Below are positions 37,229 to 46,207 of a stretch of 64,000 nt of DNA, piece after piece; the first letter of the stretch is position 1; each line of letters begins with the position of its first letter. Below the pieces are notes generated by a model, which was not told the DNA's origin, did not search any database, and worked only from the letters and a program-made list of their open reading frames with translations. This DNA is from Melioribacter sp. (GTDB lineage Bacteria > Bacteroidota > Ignavibacteria > Ignavibacteriales > Melioribacteraceae). A program made the translations under genes and the position numbers. Location of the stretch: NCBI GenBank assembly GCA_020723965.1, contig DYHW01000001.1, forward strand, positions 110,587 through 174,586. The letters run 5' to 3'.

Positions 37229-37945
37229 ATGAAGAAAATCCAAAAAAAAATAAATGAATTTTTTCTGTTAAAAGTGTTTGGTAGAAATCGTATCTCCGAG
37301 ATAGCAAATATGTATGAGGTTAGCAGCAGCATAAAAATACTTGAAAATGACTATGGGCATATCTTGAGTATAAAAGAACAACTTCCGGTTGATCTTAATA
37401 AAGAACCTTTGCCTTGGTATACGTATCCTGCCATTGAATTTTTGAAACAATTTGACCTAAGAGATAAACTAGTATTCGAATGGGGATGCGGCAATTCGTC
37501 TTTATTTTTTGCTAAAAGAGTTTCTGCTATTAAAAGCGTAGAAGATAATGAAGAGTGGTTTAATAATATTTATAAATCTAAACGGGCTAACCAGGAAATA
37601 AAATTAGCTAAAGACCTTGAGTATATAAATTATATATCTCATTTGGGTTATAAGTTTGACGTAATAATTATTGACGGGAAACATCGATCTGAATGCGCAA
37701 AAATTGCTTATAATTTTTTAAATGAAGGTGGATTTATAATACTTGACAACTCCGACTGGCACAAAAATTCCGCAAAGTATATTAGAGAATTAGGCTTAAT
37801 TCAAGTTGATTTCCATGGATTTGGACCTATCAACCAATACACATGGACAACATCTTTTTTTCTCCATCCAAAATTTAATTTTAAGGCATATAATGATATT
37901 CAACCAAGTAATCCGATTGGGGGTTTAAACCAAGTTTGTGATTGA
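37229..37945 (+). CDS. Class I SAM-dependent methyltransferase-like protein
   Basis: A 238-residue Rossmann protein. KLVFEWGCGNSSLFFAKRV near residue 86 is motif I with E-x-GxG spacing, IKSVEDNEEWF is the acidic end of beta 2, and YKFDVIIIDGKHRSECAK with FIILDNSDWHKN gives the later strands. Substrate unknown; its place between the exporter and glycosyltransferase genes suggests glycan modification. Not a named family to my eye, but similar proteins occur in polysaccharide loci. Confidence 0.72.
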   Translation: MKKIQKKINEFFLLKVFGRNRISEIANMYEVSSSIKILENDYGHILSIKEQLPVDLNKEPLPWYTYPAIEFLKQFDLRDKLVFEWGCGNSSLFFAKRVSAIKSVEDNEEWFNNIYKSKRANQEIKLAKDLEYINYISHLGYKFDVIIIDGKHRSECAKIAYNFLNEGGFIILDNSDWHKNSAKYIRELGLIQVDFHGFGPINQYTWTTSFFLHPKFNFKAYNDIQPSNPIGGLNQVCD

Positions 37946-38028
37946 ACTGATTATCAATGTTTAATGAAACAGTTATTGGGCGAGCTAAATGCTCATTCTA
38001 ACGAGGTTATTGCTTTTTAACATAAAAG

Positions 38029-38715
38029 ATGTTTCTAAATATTTTTAGTATTGTTGATATGGCTGAATCAAATCTAGAAAAAGAATTTGGAATAAAAAGT
38101 TATTCCCAAGAAGGTGAAGATCTAATTCTCGCGCGAATATTTGAAGGGATAAATAGCGGATTTTATGTTGATGTCGGAGCATATCATCCTATTCGTTTTT
38201 CTAATACACACTATTTTTATAAAAAAGGGTGGAGCGGAATTAATATCGATCCTATGCCTGGATGTATGAAAATATTTGATGAAATTAGACCGCGCGATAT
38301 TAACATTGAAGCTGCAGTATCAAATGTAAATGAAGAATTGGAATATTATTCTTTCAACGAAGGAGCATTAAATACATTTTCAAATGATTTAGCCAAGTCA
38401 CGTTTGTCCATGAACGGCTATTTTATTCAGTTTCAAAAAAAAATTAAAACACAAAAGCTTTCTGATATTTTAGATAAATATTTACCTGAACATCAAGTAA
38501 TTGACTTCCTTTCAGTTGATACCGAAGGTTTTGATTTGAACGCGCTGAAATCAAATAACTGGGAAAAATATTCACCGCAAGTTGTGATAACGGAGATGCT
38601 CGGGTTCAATTTTGAACAATTCCTGGATTCGGAATTATATTTATTTATGAAGTCAAAAAATTATTCTTTTTTTGCGAAAACTTTTAATTCTTTATTTTTT
38701 AGAAAAAATAACTAA
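38029..38715 (+). CDS. FkbM family methyltransferase
   Basis: A 228-residue SAM-dependent O-methyltransferase. SYSQEGEDLILARIF near residue 25, GFYVDVGAYHPIRFSNT (SAM motif I) near 43, and VIDFLSVDTEGFDLNALKSN near 160 are FkbM-family hallmarks. In O-antigen loci these enzymes methylate sugar hydroxyls. The start could be the internal ATG at residue 11 (MAESNLEKEF), which leaves the conserved part intact. Confidence 0.92.
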   Translation: MFLNIFSIVDMAESNLEKEFGIKSYSQEGEDLILARIFEGINSGFYVDVGAYHPIRFSNTHYFYKKGWSGINIDPMPGCMKIFDEIRPRDINIEAAVSNVNEELEYYSFNEGALNTFSNDLAKSRLSMNGYFIQFQKKIKTQKLSDILDKYLPEHQVIDFLSVDTEGFDLNALKSNNWEKYSPQVVITEMLGFNFEQFLDSELYLFMKSKNYSFFAKTFNSLFFRKNN

Positions 38716-38770
38716 AACAAAAACCTAAACTACTTCATCTTTTAGAAATATTTTTTTTGAGATTTAGATT

Positions 38771-39793
38771 ATGCCAGCTCCAATTGCATTATTCGTTTAC
38801 AACCGGCTAGCTCATACTAAGCGTACAATAGAAGCTCTAGAAAAAAATGAACTTGCAGAGAAATCTGAATTATTCATTTTTTCTGACGGACCAAGAGACG
38901 AAAAGGATGAAGAAAAAATTATTAAAGTAAGAGAATATCTAAAAGAGAAAAAAGCATTTAAAAGCACTTACATTTTTGAACAAGAAAAAAATTTGGGATT
39001 AGCAAAATCTATAATTAAAGGAGTAAGTGAAATAGTTAATTCTTTTGGTGAAATAATCGTTCTTGAAGATGATATTTTAACTTCTCCTTTTTTCTTATTT
39101 CACATGAATCGAGCGCTTGATCTATACAAAGACGAGGAAAAAGTTATCAATATAAGCGGTTATACTTTTTCTTATGAGTCCGGCTCTTTACCCGATACAT
39201 TTTTTTTATTTTTTCCTGCCGTATGGGGTTGGGCGACCTGGAAAAGAGGGTGGAATTTGTTTGATGAAGATGGGGAGAGATTAATTAAACAGCTTGAAGA
39301 AAAGAATTTGATTAAGAGGTTTAATTTCAATAACTCTTTTGCCGGTTCAATAATGCTTAAAAATCAGGTCAAAGGTTTTAACGATTCTTGGGGTATAAGA
39401 TGGTTTGCTTCTTCATTATTATCTGAGAAATATACACTCATGTTTAAAGAATCCTTAGTTAATAATATCGGGCATGATAAAAGCGGCATTCATTGTGCGG
39501 AATCTGCTGTACATGATGTTAAACTATTAGATAAAAAACTTGAGGTCAAAAAGATTCAGTTAGTTGAAAATGAAGAAGCGCTGCTGCATTGTGAAAAATA
39601 TTTAAGGGATGTTTTTTTTGAAGACTACAATAAACTGCATGATATTTGTGAAGAGCGGTTAGAACTAATAAATGAACTCAATAAGGTTGCTCAAGAGAGA
39701 CTAGAATTGATAAATTCTTTAGCTAAAACAGCCGAAGAGAGACAACATTTAATAGAAATTTTGGATAAAGAAGTTAAACGATTGAAACAATAA
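38771..39793 (+). CDS. GNT-I-like glycosyltransferase with coiled-coil tail
   Basis: A 340-residue protein. The N-terminal GT-A domain (~1-275) begins APIALFVYNRLAHTKRTIEA and carries the metal-site motif IIVLEDDILTSPFF near residue 96, as in GNT-I-type transferases. PAVWGWATWKRGWNLFD near 153 is a familiar motif of this group. The last ~65 residues form a coiled coil of 14-residue units starting ERLELINELNKVAQ, ERLELINSLAKTAE, ERQHLIEILDKEVK. A 22-bp stretch of this tail is identical in the next gene. Confidence 0.85.
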   Translation: MPAPIALFVYNRLAHTKRTIEALEKNELAEKSELFIFSDGPRDEKDEEKIIKVREYLKEKKAFKSTYIFEQEKNLGLAKSIIKGVSEIVNSFGEIIVLEDDILTSPFFLFHMNRALDLYKDEEKVINISGYTFSYESGSLPDTFFLFFPAVWGWATWKRGWNLFDEDGERLIKQLEEKNLIKRFNFNNSFAGSIMLKNQVKGFNDSWGIRWFASSLLSEKYTLMFKESLVNNIGHDKSGIHCAESAVHDVKLLDKKLEVKKIQLVENEEALLHCEKYLRDVFFEDYNKLHDICEERLELINELNKVAQERLELINSLAKTAEERQHLIEILDKEVKRLKQ

Positions 39794-39823
39794 TGACAGT
39801 ATGCTCTCTTCCATTATAATTAT

Positions 39824-40669
39824 TTGAGATTAATTAACATGACGCTTCCTTACTTTATCGAGATTCTAAAAGATGTCTATAAAAATAAAATTAACTTCAT
39901 AGATATCGGAGCTTATAAGGGCTCTGTTACTATGCTGCTGCTTAATGAATTTCCCGAATGCTCAGGAATCCTTTTTGAACCGACTGAAGAAAACTTCTGC
40001 GCTCTTGAAAAAATATTTGAGAATAATAAAAACATTCGGATATCAAATTCCGCCTTAGCAAATCGGGTAGGTGAAACAGATTTCTATCTTTTTGAAGATT
40101 CCGCACAAAACAGCATTTTATTAGCTAATCAGAACGATGTCGAGTGTAAAAAAAATAAGATTACTGTTGATACCGTAGACAATTTTTTAGAATCAAATTC
40201 GTTTTTGGAGAGTGTTGATTTTATTAAAATAGATACTCAGGGAAATGATCTTTATGTTTTGCAAGGCGCAGTGAAGACCATAAAAAAGCATTCTCCCATT
40301 ATTTTAACTGAATTTATTTTTATACCCCTTTATAAAAATCAAGGGTTTTATTTTGACCAATTGATGTTTATGAATGAGTTAGACTACAGATTAATTGGTA
40401 TTTTTAATACACATATAATTCATAATACATTAGCATTTGCGGACCTCCTGTTTGTTCATTCAAGCGTATATGAAAAAATAATCAAGGACATTTCATTTCC
40501 TTCTGATTATTACTGTGTTGATATTCAACATTTATTAGAAGAAAATAGAAATCTTAGAAAAATCTGTGAAGAGAGACTAGAATTGATAAATAGGATAACA
40601 AAAGAAGCAGAAGAAAGGTTAGAGATAATAGCAGTGTTGGAAAAAGAATTAAAAAAAATGAAGGGCTAA
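39824..40669 (+). CDS. FkbM family methyltransferase with coiled-coil tail
   Basis: A 281-residue protein. FkbM motifs: KINFIDIGAYKGSVTMLLLN (SAM site) near 20, ILFEPTEENFCAL, and SVDFIKIDTQGNDLYVLQGA near 135. After residue ~235 comes a coiled coil with units ERLELINRITKEAE and ERLEIIAVLEKELK, matching the tail of the preceding glycosyltransferase in sequence and 14-residue period. The matching tails suggest the two enzymes assemble with each other or with the next protein. The next gene starts 9 bp downstream. Confidence 0.88.
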   Translation: MRLINMTLPYFIEILKDVYKNKINFIDIGAYKGSVTMLLLNEFPECSGILFEPTEENFCALEKIFENNKNIRISNSALANRVGETDFYLFEDSAQNSILLANQNDVECKKNKITVDTVDNFLESNSFLESVDFIKIDTQGNDLYVLQGAVKTIKKHSPIILTEFIFIPLYKNQGFYFDQLMFMNELDYRLIGIFNTHIIHNTLAFADLLFVHSSVYEKIIKDISFPSDYYCVDIQHLLEENRNLRKICEERLELINRITKEAEERLEIIAVLEKELKKMKG

Positions 40670-40678
40670 AAAAACAAT

Positions 40679-42691
40679 ATGGGCGCTGTAAATTTTTCTA
40701 TAGATATTAAACTTGTTGAGACTTTAAAGAAGGTTTTGTCTCTAGATATATTTGTAGAGACCGGTACTTTTGAAGGCGACACAATAGAAAAAGTTAAAGA
40801 CCTATTTAACGAAATTCATTCAGTTGAACTATCAGAAGAATATTATAACCGGGTTAGAAAAAGATTCAAATCTTTTGATAATATTCATTTGTATTTAGAT
40901 AGCTCGGAAAATTTTTTAAAAAAAATCCGCCCAATTTTAAAAGAAAAATCCGTTCTTTATTGGTTAGATGCGCACTGGTGCGTTGCGGATAGAACAGCCG
41001 GGGAAAAATCACAGTGTCCTCTATTGGAAGAATTAACATCAATTAAAGTACTAAATGAGAAGAGCACAATAATTATTGATGACGCTCGGTTATTTATTGC
41101 TCCGCCTCCTTCTCCACATGAAATAACGCATTGGCCCGATATCAATTCTGTCTTAAAGATTATGAGTAAATTGAGTTCAGTACACGAAGTGATGATATTG
41201 AATGATACAATAATCTTTTTCCCGCACGCTATTAAAGGCGTTGTGCATGATTATGCATATAACAATTCTATTAATTGGTTAACAGTTCTAGATAAGTCTA
41301 GAGATTATGATAAACTTTTAGAGCAGCTTAGGGAAAAAGAAGAAAAGATAATTTCGCTCTCAAATGAACTAGTTGGAAAAGAAAAAGAAATAATTGCGTT
41401 ATCTAATGAGCTTCAAGAAAAAGAAGAAAAGATAATTTCGCTCTCAAATGAACTAGTTGGAAAAGAAAAAGAAATAATTGCGTTATCTAATGAGCTTCAA
41501 GAAAAAGAAGAAAAAATAAATGCGTTCTCAAATGAACTAGCAGGAAAAGAAAAAGAAATAATTGCGTTACCTAATGAGCTTCAAGAAAAAGAAGAAAAAA
41601 TAATTTTGCTCTCAAATGAACTCATAGAGAAAGAAAAAGAGATAAATTTCCTCTCGGGTTCTTTAAATATTTTGAAAAAGAGGTTGTCAACTCCATTTTG
41701 GGGTATTTTGACTTTGATTCAGCATCATTTCCCCAAGCTATGGGATTTCGTTTACAGGAAAAAACTCAGCTGGTCGCAGAAAGGAGAAAAGAAAAAACCT
41801 CTGCATAAGCTAAAGTTCTTTACGCCTAGATTAGGTCAGTTGAACCATTATGATCCTATCGAATTAAAAATCCCAAGGAGATATTTGAAAATAAAACCGG
41901 AACCGGACTTACCCAGACTTTCAATAGTTACTCCATCTTATAATCACGCACAGTTTTTAGAACGCACAATAAAAAGTGTCTTAGACCAGAAGTATTCGAA
42001 TATGGAATACATAATTCTTGATGGGAATTCAAATGATGGCAGCGCTGATATTATTGAGCGATATAAAAACCAACTTGCCTATTGCAAATCAGAAAAAGAT
42101 AATGGGCAGGCGGATGCAATAAACAAAGGGTTTCAACATTCTACAGGAGAATTAATGGCTTGGTTAAATTCCGATGATGTTTATCTTCCCGGAACATTTT
42201 ATTATATTGTTAATTATTTCAATAAAAATCCTGATGTTGATGTAGTCTATGGGCATAGAATATTGATAGATGTGAATGATAAAGAAACTGGACGCTGGAT
42301 ACTGCCGTCTCACGATAAAAAAGTTTTATATTATGCCGATTTTATTCCTCAAGAAACTTTATTTTGGCGGCGTAGAATTTGGGATAAAGTTGGCGGATGT
42401 TTAGACCATGATCTTCAATTTGCTTTAGATTGGGATCTATTATTAAGATTTCAGGAAGCTGGAGCCATAATAAAACGAGCGCCAAGATTTTTAGCAGCGT
42501 TTAGGGTACATCCTCAACAGAAAACATCTGCTCAGATCTCTTCTTTGGGGGAGAAAGAAATGAATCTTTTACGAAAAAAATATCTCGGAAGAGATGTTGA
42601 ATACTCCGAGATAAAAAAGAAAATTTTGTTATACCTTGTTAAATCGGAAATCTTGCATAAATTTTATAAGCTCAAGATTTTCGGATACTAA
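40679..42691 (+). CDS. Methyltransferase - coiled coil - GT2 fusion protein
   Basis: A 670-residue three-part protein. Residues ~1-205 look like a SAM-dependent methyltransferase (DIFVETGTFEGDTIEKV motif I, EIHSVELSEEYY, VLYWLDAHW, TIIIDDARLF). Residues ~215-335 are a coiled coil of 28-residue repeats (EKIISLSNELVGKEKEI type). Residues ~410-640 are a GT2 domain with RLSIVTPSYNHAQFLERTIK, AWLNSDDVYLPGTFYYI (DxD-like SDD) and FALDWDLLLRFQEAG. Linking a methyltransferase to a glycosyltransferase through a coil resembles the WbdD/WbdA and WsaE chain-terminating enzymes of ABC-exported glycans. Confidence 0.87.
   Translation: MGAVNFSIDIKLVETLKKVLSLDIFVETGTFEGDTIEKVKDLFNEIHSVELSEEYYNRVRKRFKSFDNIHLYLDSSENFLKKIRPILKEKSVLYWLDAHWCVADRTAGEKSQCPLLEELTSIKVLNEKSTIIIDDARLFIAPPPSPHEITHWPDINSVLKIMSKLSSVHEVMILNDTIIFFPHAIKGVVHDYAYNNSINWLTVLDKSRDYDKLLEQLREKEEKIISLSNELVGKEKEIIALSNELQEKEEKIISLSNELVGKEKEIIALSNELQEKEEKINAFSNELAGKEKEIIALPNELQEKEEKIILLSNELIEKEKEINFLSGSLNILKKRLSTPFWGILTLIQHHFPKLWDFVYRKKLSWSQKGEKKKPLHKLKFFTPRLGQLNHYDPIELKIPRRYLKIKPEPDLPRLSIVTPSYNHAQFLERTIKSVLDQKYSNMEYIILDGNSNDGSADIIERYKNQLAYCKSEKDNGQADAINKGFQHSTGELMAWLNSDDVYLPGTFYYIVNYFNKNPDVDVVYGHRILIDVNDKETGRWILPSHDKKVLYYADFIPQETLFWRRRIWDKVGGCLDHDLQFALDWDLLLRFQEAGAIIKRAPRFLAAFRVHPQQKTSAQISSLGEKEMNLLRKKYLGRDVEYSEIKKKILLYLVKSEILHKFYKLKIFGY
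41342..41660 (+). repeat. 84-bp in-frame tandem repeat encoding the coiled coil
   Basis: Units begin at 41342, 41426, 41510 and 41594, exactly 84 bp apart. Units 1 and 2 are identical over all 84 bp, unit 3 differs at several positions, and unit 4 diverges toward its end. Each encodes 28 residues, four heptads, with leucine/isoleucine core positions. Such a repeat can gain or lose units in frame. Confidence 0.95.
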
Positions 42692-42724
42692 AACAATTTG
42701 TTAAAAGCGAAAGGCTTTTGATAG

Positions 42725-43342
42725 ATGGATAATCTTAATCCAGAATTTTTGTTTTCGGATAATTACACTACCAGCAATCCAATTATTAAAAAATTACAAA
42801 AACGTTTTTTTGATAACATATTTTCTATAATTGAAAAAAACAAAATCAATCCTCAGGCAATTCTCGAACTTGGAGCCGGCGAAGGTTTTTCAACTGAAAA
42901 ATTAATTCGGTTTTGGGAGGCCAAGAAATTTTTTGTTAGTTCTGATTTACATTTTGAACTAGTAAAAAAAAATGCTGATAAATCCAGCTGTGATAAAATG
43001 GTTGTTTTTGATATTAACCGGCCACCGATTGTTTATAAAAAGATGGATTTTGTAATTGCATTGGAAGTATTGGAACACATTCCCAATCCGGACAACGCAT
43101 TGAAAGAAGTTGCGAAATTAACAAAGGTTTTTGCTCTAATTAGTGTTCCATTCGAACCGTGGTGGAGAATCGGCAATATGCTGAGGGGCGCTTATATAAA
43201 AGATTTTGGGAATACTCCCGATCATGTTAACCATTGGAGCATTGGGTCATTTAAAAATTTTTTATCAAAACAGTTTAAAAATGTAGAAATAAAAATTTCA
43301 TTCCCGTGGTTAATAGGAATTTGTTCACACGAAATAAAATAG
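42725..43342 (+). CDS. Class I SAM-dependent methyltransferase
   Basis: A 205-residue protein with AILELGAGEGFSTEKLIRF (SAM motif I) near residue 40, VSSDLHFELVKKN (motif II), and MDFVIALEVLEHIPNPDNAL near 100, the standard methyltransferase type 11 signature. It has no membrane segment or coiled coil. It probably acts on a glycan or lipid intermediate. Nine bp separate it from the downstream GT2 gene. Confidence 0.88.
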   Translation: MDNLNPEFLFSDNYTTSNPIIKKLQKRFFDNIFSIIEKNKINPQAILELGAGEGFSTEKLIRFWEAKKFFVSSDLHFELVKKNADKSSCDKMVVFDINRPPIVYKKMDFVIALEVLEHIPNPDNALKEVAKLTKVFALISVPFEPWWRIGNMLRGAYIKDFGNTPDHVNHWSIGSFKNFLSKQFKNVEIKISFPWLIGICSHEIK

Positions 43343-43350
43343 AATAACAG

Positions 43351-44292
43351 ATGAAAAAAGTTCTTGTTTCAATACCGGTGTATAATGAAGAAAAAACACT
43401 CGGATCAATTATAGAAAAAATCAGAGCTATGAAATTTCAAGATGTTGAATTTTCTATACTCGTTGTTGATGATGGTTCAAAAGATAGATCTGCCTCAATT
43501 GCCGAAGAGCACGGTGTTTTTTTAATTAGAAATATTACAAACAGTGGACTTGGTTTTTCATTTAGAGCAGGCGTAAAATTTGCCGGGGAAAATAATTTTG
43601 ATATTATGGTTACAATTGACGGCGATGGCCAATTTGATCCGGCAGACATTGTTAAATTAATTGGTCCGATTTTGAAAAATGAAGCCGATTTTGTAACAGC
43701 TTCAAGATTCAGCAATAAAGATTTTTTCCCTAAAATGCCGGCATTGAAAAGATGGGGCAATTTTAGAGTAGCTAAACTGGTAAACAGAATTACAAAATTA
43801 AATTTGCACGATGTGTCGTGCGGGTTCAGGGCTTATTCTCATGTCGCTCTTATTAGTTTGGATTTGATCGGCGATTATACTTATACCCACGAAACCATAC
43901 TTGTGTTGGCATTCCGGGGATTTCGAATTCAAGAAGTAGATGTGTTAGTAAGGGGTGAACGGGAATTTGGTAAATCAAAAGTCGCAAGAAATGTTTTCAA
44001 ATATGCCTTTAATGCACTATTGATAATTATCCGGTGTTTACGGGATTATAAACCGTTCAAGTTTTTTGGCGCCGCCAGCTTTACTTTTCTTATCTTGGGA
44101 TTATTATGCCTTACTACTTTTGTAATCTTTTCAATTTTTAAAAACGAGTTTTATTTTAAATCCCTAGCATTTATAGGAGCGTTTTTTATAATATGGTCAG
44201 GGTTATTGTTTATTGTCGCTTTAATAGCGGATATGTTTACAAGAATCCGAAATCAACTAGATGAGATTAGGAAACAGATTTCGCATAATTAG
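43351..44292 (+). CDS. GT2 glycosyltransferase, polyprenyl-phosphate sugar synthase type
   Basis: A 313-residue DPM1/GtrB-like enzyme. VLVSIPVYNEEKTLGSIIEK and LVVDDGSKDRSASIAEE start the GT-A domain, VTIDGDGQFDPADIVKLI holds the catalytic DxD near residue 92, and LNLHDVSCGFRAYSHVALIS is the downstream family motif. Two C-terminal helices (near 232-258 and 270-293) anchor it. It should transfer a sugar from a nucleotide donor to a polyprenyl phosphate, supplying GT-C enzymes such as those at 31818 or 48804. Confidence 0.92.
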   Translation: MKKVLVSIPVYNEEKTLGSIIEKIRAMKFQDVEFSILVVDDGSKDRSASIAEEHGVFLIRNITNSGLGFSFRAGVKFAGENNFDIMVTIDGDGQFDPADIVKLIGPILKNEADFVTASRFSNKDFFPKMPALKRWGNFRVAKLVNRITKLNLHDVSCGFRAYSHVALISLDLIGDYTYTHETILVLAFRGFRIQEVDVLVRGEREFGKSKVARNVFKYAFNALLIIIRCLRDYKPFKFFGAASFTFLILGLLCLTTFVIFSIFKNEFYFKSLAFIGAFFIIWSGLLFIVALIADMFTRIRNQLDEIRKQISHN

Positions 44293-44383
44293 TCGGCGCT
44301 GAAATAAAGTTAAAGGATAGTAACAAAATAGTTTAGAAAGAAAGGAACTTTAAATAAATTGCAAGAGAAATAAAAAACAATAA

Positions 44384-44785
44384 AAAAAGCTTGCAAAAAA
44401 TGAGACCACGAAACGACCAAAAGACATTAGAAATCTTCAAAGTACGCCTTTTGCTCGAAGAATTGGAATGATCTTTTCTGCATGGCTCTCTTCAATAATT
44501 ATTCATCAGAAGTTAACAGATATAACTTCCGGTTTTAGAGCTTGGAACAAAAAAGCGCTTGAAGTATTTTCTAAAGATTATCCAATGAGTTTTCCAGGTG
44601 TTGAATCATCGATTCATGCTTATTATAGGGGATTAAGAATTAAGGAAGTGCCTGCTAAATTTGAAGCAAGACAGTTAGGTAAATCGAGCATAAATTTTTG
44701 GAAATCGTTTTATTATCCATTTAAAACAATTATAGCCGCTTTAGGAGTAATTCTAAGGGCAAATTCTTTTAAAAAAGATTCTTGA
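44384..44785 (+). pseudogene. 5'-truncated GT2 (DPM1-type) remnant
   Basis: The frame is open from 44384 and encodes STPFARRIGMIFSAWLSS, then KLTDITSGFRAWNKKALEV and AKFEARQLGKSSINFWKSF, the C-terminal half of a DPM1-like GT2. The N-terminal nucleotide-binding and DxD half is absent; a stop at 44381 closes the frame and 44293-44383 is not recognisable. The first in-frame ATG is 44468. It is followed by a DUF2304 gene, the same order as the intact pair at 55116/55869, so a once-complete partner has been deleted. Confidence 0.8.
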
Positions 44786-44797
44786 TATGAGGTTTTT

Positions 44798-45157
44798 ATG
44801 AAAACCGGAACTCAACTGTTTATTCTTTTTATCTCTCTCTCATTTGCTGGAATGATACTTTATTTAATGAAAAAAAATAAATTGAGAGAAGAATTTTCTC
44901 TTATTTGGTTTGTTTTAGCGATATTGATTATTACTTGTGCTGTATTTGCAAAAGAGATAGTCGTTTTTTTTGAGTTTCTAAATCCAGACAGCGCAGGTGA
45001 AATATTATTGTTCGTAATAATTATTTCGCAGTTTATTTTTATTCTACTTTTTTCTGTTAAGTTGTCTAGCATAAAGAATCAAAATAAAACTTTTTCACAG
45101 GAGATTGCTCTCTTACGCAATAGATTAGAACTGATTGAAAAGAATGAAAAAAAATAA
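44798..45157 (+). CDS. DUF2304 membrane protein
   Basis: A 119-residue protein with three hydrophobic segments (residues ~4-23, 33-52, 67-88) and a short C-terminal coiled-coil tail ending LRNRLELIEKNEKK. KNKLREEFSLIWFVLAI is the DUF2304 hallmark, repeated as RKLNEEYSFLWLIIGI in the second copy at 55869. Members sit beside DPM1-like GT2 genes and may act as their membrane partners; here that GT2 is a remnant. Confidence 0.87.
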   Translation: MKTGTQLFILFISLSFAGMILYLMKKNKLREEFSLIWFVLAILIITCAVFAKEIVVFFEFLNPDSAGEILLFVIIISQFIFILLFSVKLSSIKNQNKTFSQEIALLRNRLELIEKNEKK

Positions 45158-45178
45158 TTATAACTTATTTTTCCTTTA

Positions 45179-46207
45179 ATGTATTCCGTAAAAGAAATAT
45201 GCAATGCCGGCCGCCACCAATGGAATAATTTCGTCTTTGAGAATAATGGAGCCACGGTTTTCCATTTGTTCGAATGGAAAAATGTCTTTGAGAAAAGTTA
45301 TAAATTACAAACTTATTACCTTGGTCTTTATTTAAACGAAAAATTAGTTGCTGTATTACCCGCTGCTCTGATTAATAAACCTTTTGCAAAACCAATCGCA
45401 ATTTCATTACCATTTTGTAATTATGCGGGTTTGCTGTTCGATACTGCTTTGGAAAGGAATGTAGTTGTACGTTGGTTTATCGAATTTCTGCAAGAGAAGA
45501 AAGTTTATTTATTTGAAGAAAGGCGAATTCTTAACGATAATTACGATTCGCTAACTGAAGAATGTACTTTGAAGCTTGAACTTCCATCTGGCTCTGAAAA
45601 ATTATGGCATAATCTTACGGACAAAGTTAGAAATCAAATCAGGAAAGCGGAAAAATCGGGGTTAACAGTTAGATGGGGAATTGATCAAATTAAAGAACTC
45701 TATTATATATATTCACGCAACATGTCGTCGCTTGGCACTCCGGTTCATTCTTTCAGATTTTTAGAGAGCATCTGTTTAAATCTAAAAAATAATATCGATA
45801 TTCTTACAGTGAGAAAAGACGGAAAAGCAATTGCGGCTATGCTATTACTGAAATTTAAAAGACAATTATCAAATCCAATAGCTTCGTCTCTGAAAAGTCA
45901 TTTATCAATGAATCCTAATATGCTTTTGTATTGGGAAGCTTTGCGTTACGGTTGTGAAAACGGATTTGAGGAATTCGATTTTGGCCGGAGTCAAATTAAT
46001 TCGGGAACCTATAAATTTAAAAAGCAATGGGGGGCGGTTCCACAAAATCTCATTTATGAGTGCTATTCAACTTCACCTGCAAAAATGAAATCTTCAATCT
46101 CTTCTTATAGGGGAATAAAGGCAAAAATCTTTAGTTCCATTTGGAAAAATATTCCTTATCAACTTACTCTACTAATTGGACCAAGATTAAGAAAATACCT
46201 CCCCTGA
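45179..46207 (+). CDS. FemAB-like GNAT-fold protein, XrtA/PEP-CTERM-associated type
   Basis: A 342-residue protein of two GNAT-like halves. VFHLFEWKNVFEKSYKLQTYY near residue 32, LTDKVRNQIRKAEKSGLTVRW near 145, and DFGRSQINSGTYKFKKQWGA near 268 match FemAB-type proteins found in exosortase-linked exopolysaccharide loci. Their reaction is not settled; amino-acyl or acyl transfer to a glycan is the usual suggestion. The downstream methyltransferase starts on the last base of its TGA stop (TGATG). Confidence 0.87.
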   Translation: MYSVKEICNAGRHQWNNFVFENNGATVFHLFEWKNVFEKSYKLQTYYLGLYLNEKLVAVLPAALINKPFAKPIAISLPFCNYAGLLFDTALERNVVVRWFIEFLQEKKVYLFEERRILNDNYDSLTEECTLKLELPSGSEKLWHNLTDKVRNQIRKAEKSGLTVRWGIDQIKELYYIYSRNMSSLGTPVHSFRFLESICLNLKNNIDILTVRKDGKAIAAMLLLKFKRQLSNPIASSLKSHLSMNPNMLLYWEALRYGCENGFEEFDFGRSQINSGTYKFKKQWGAVPQNLIYECYSTSPAKMKSSISSYRGIKAKIFSSIWKNIPYQLTLLIGPRLRKYLP

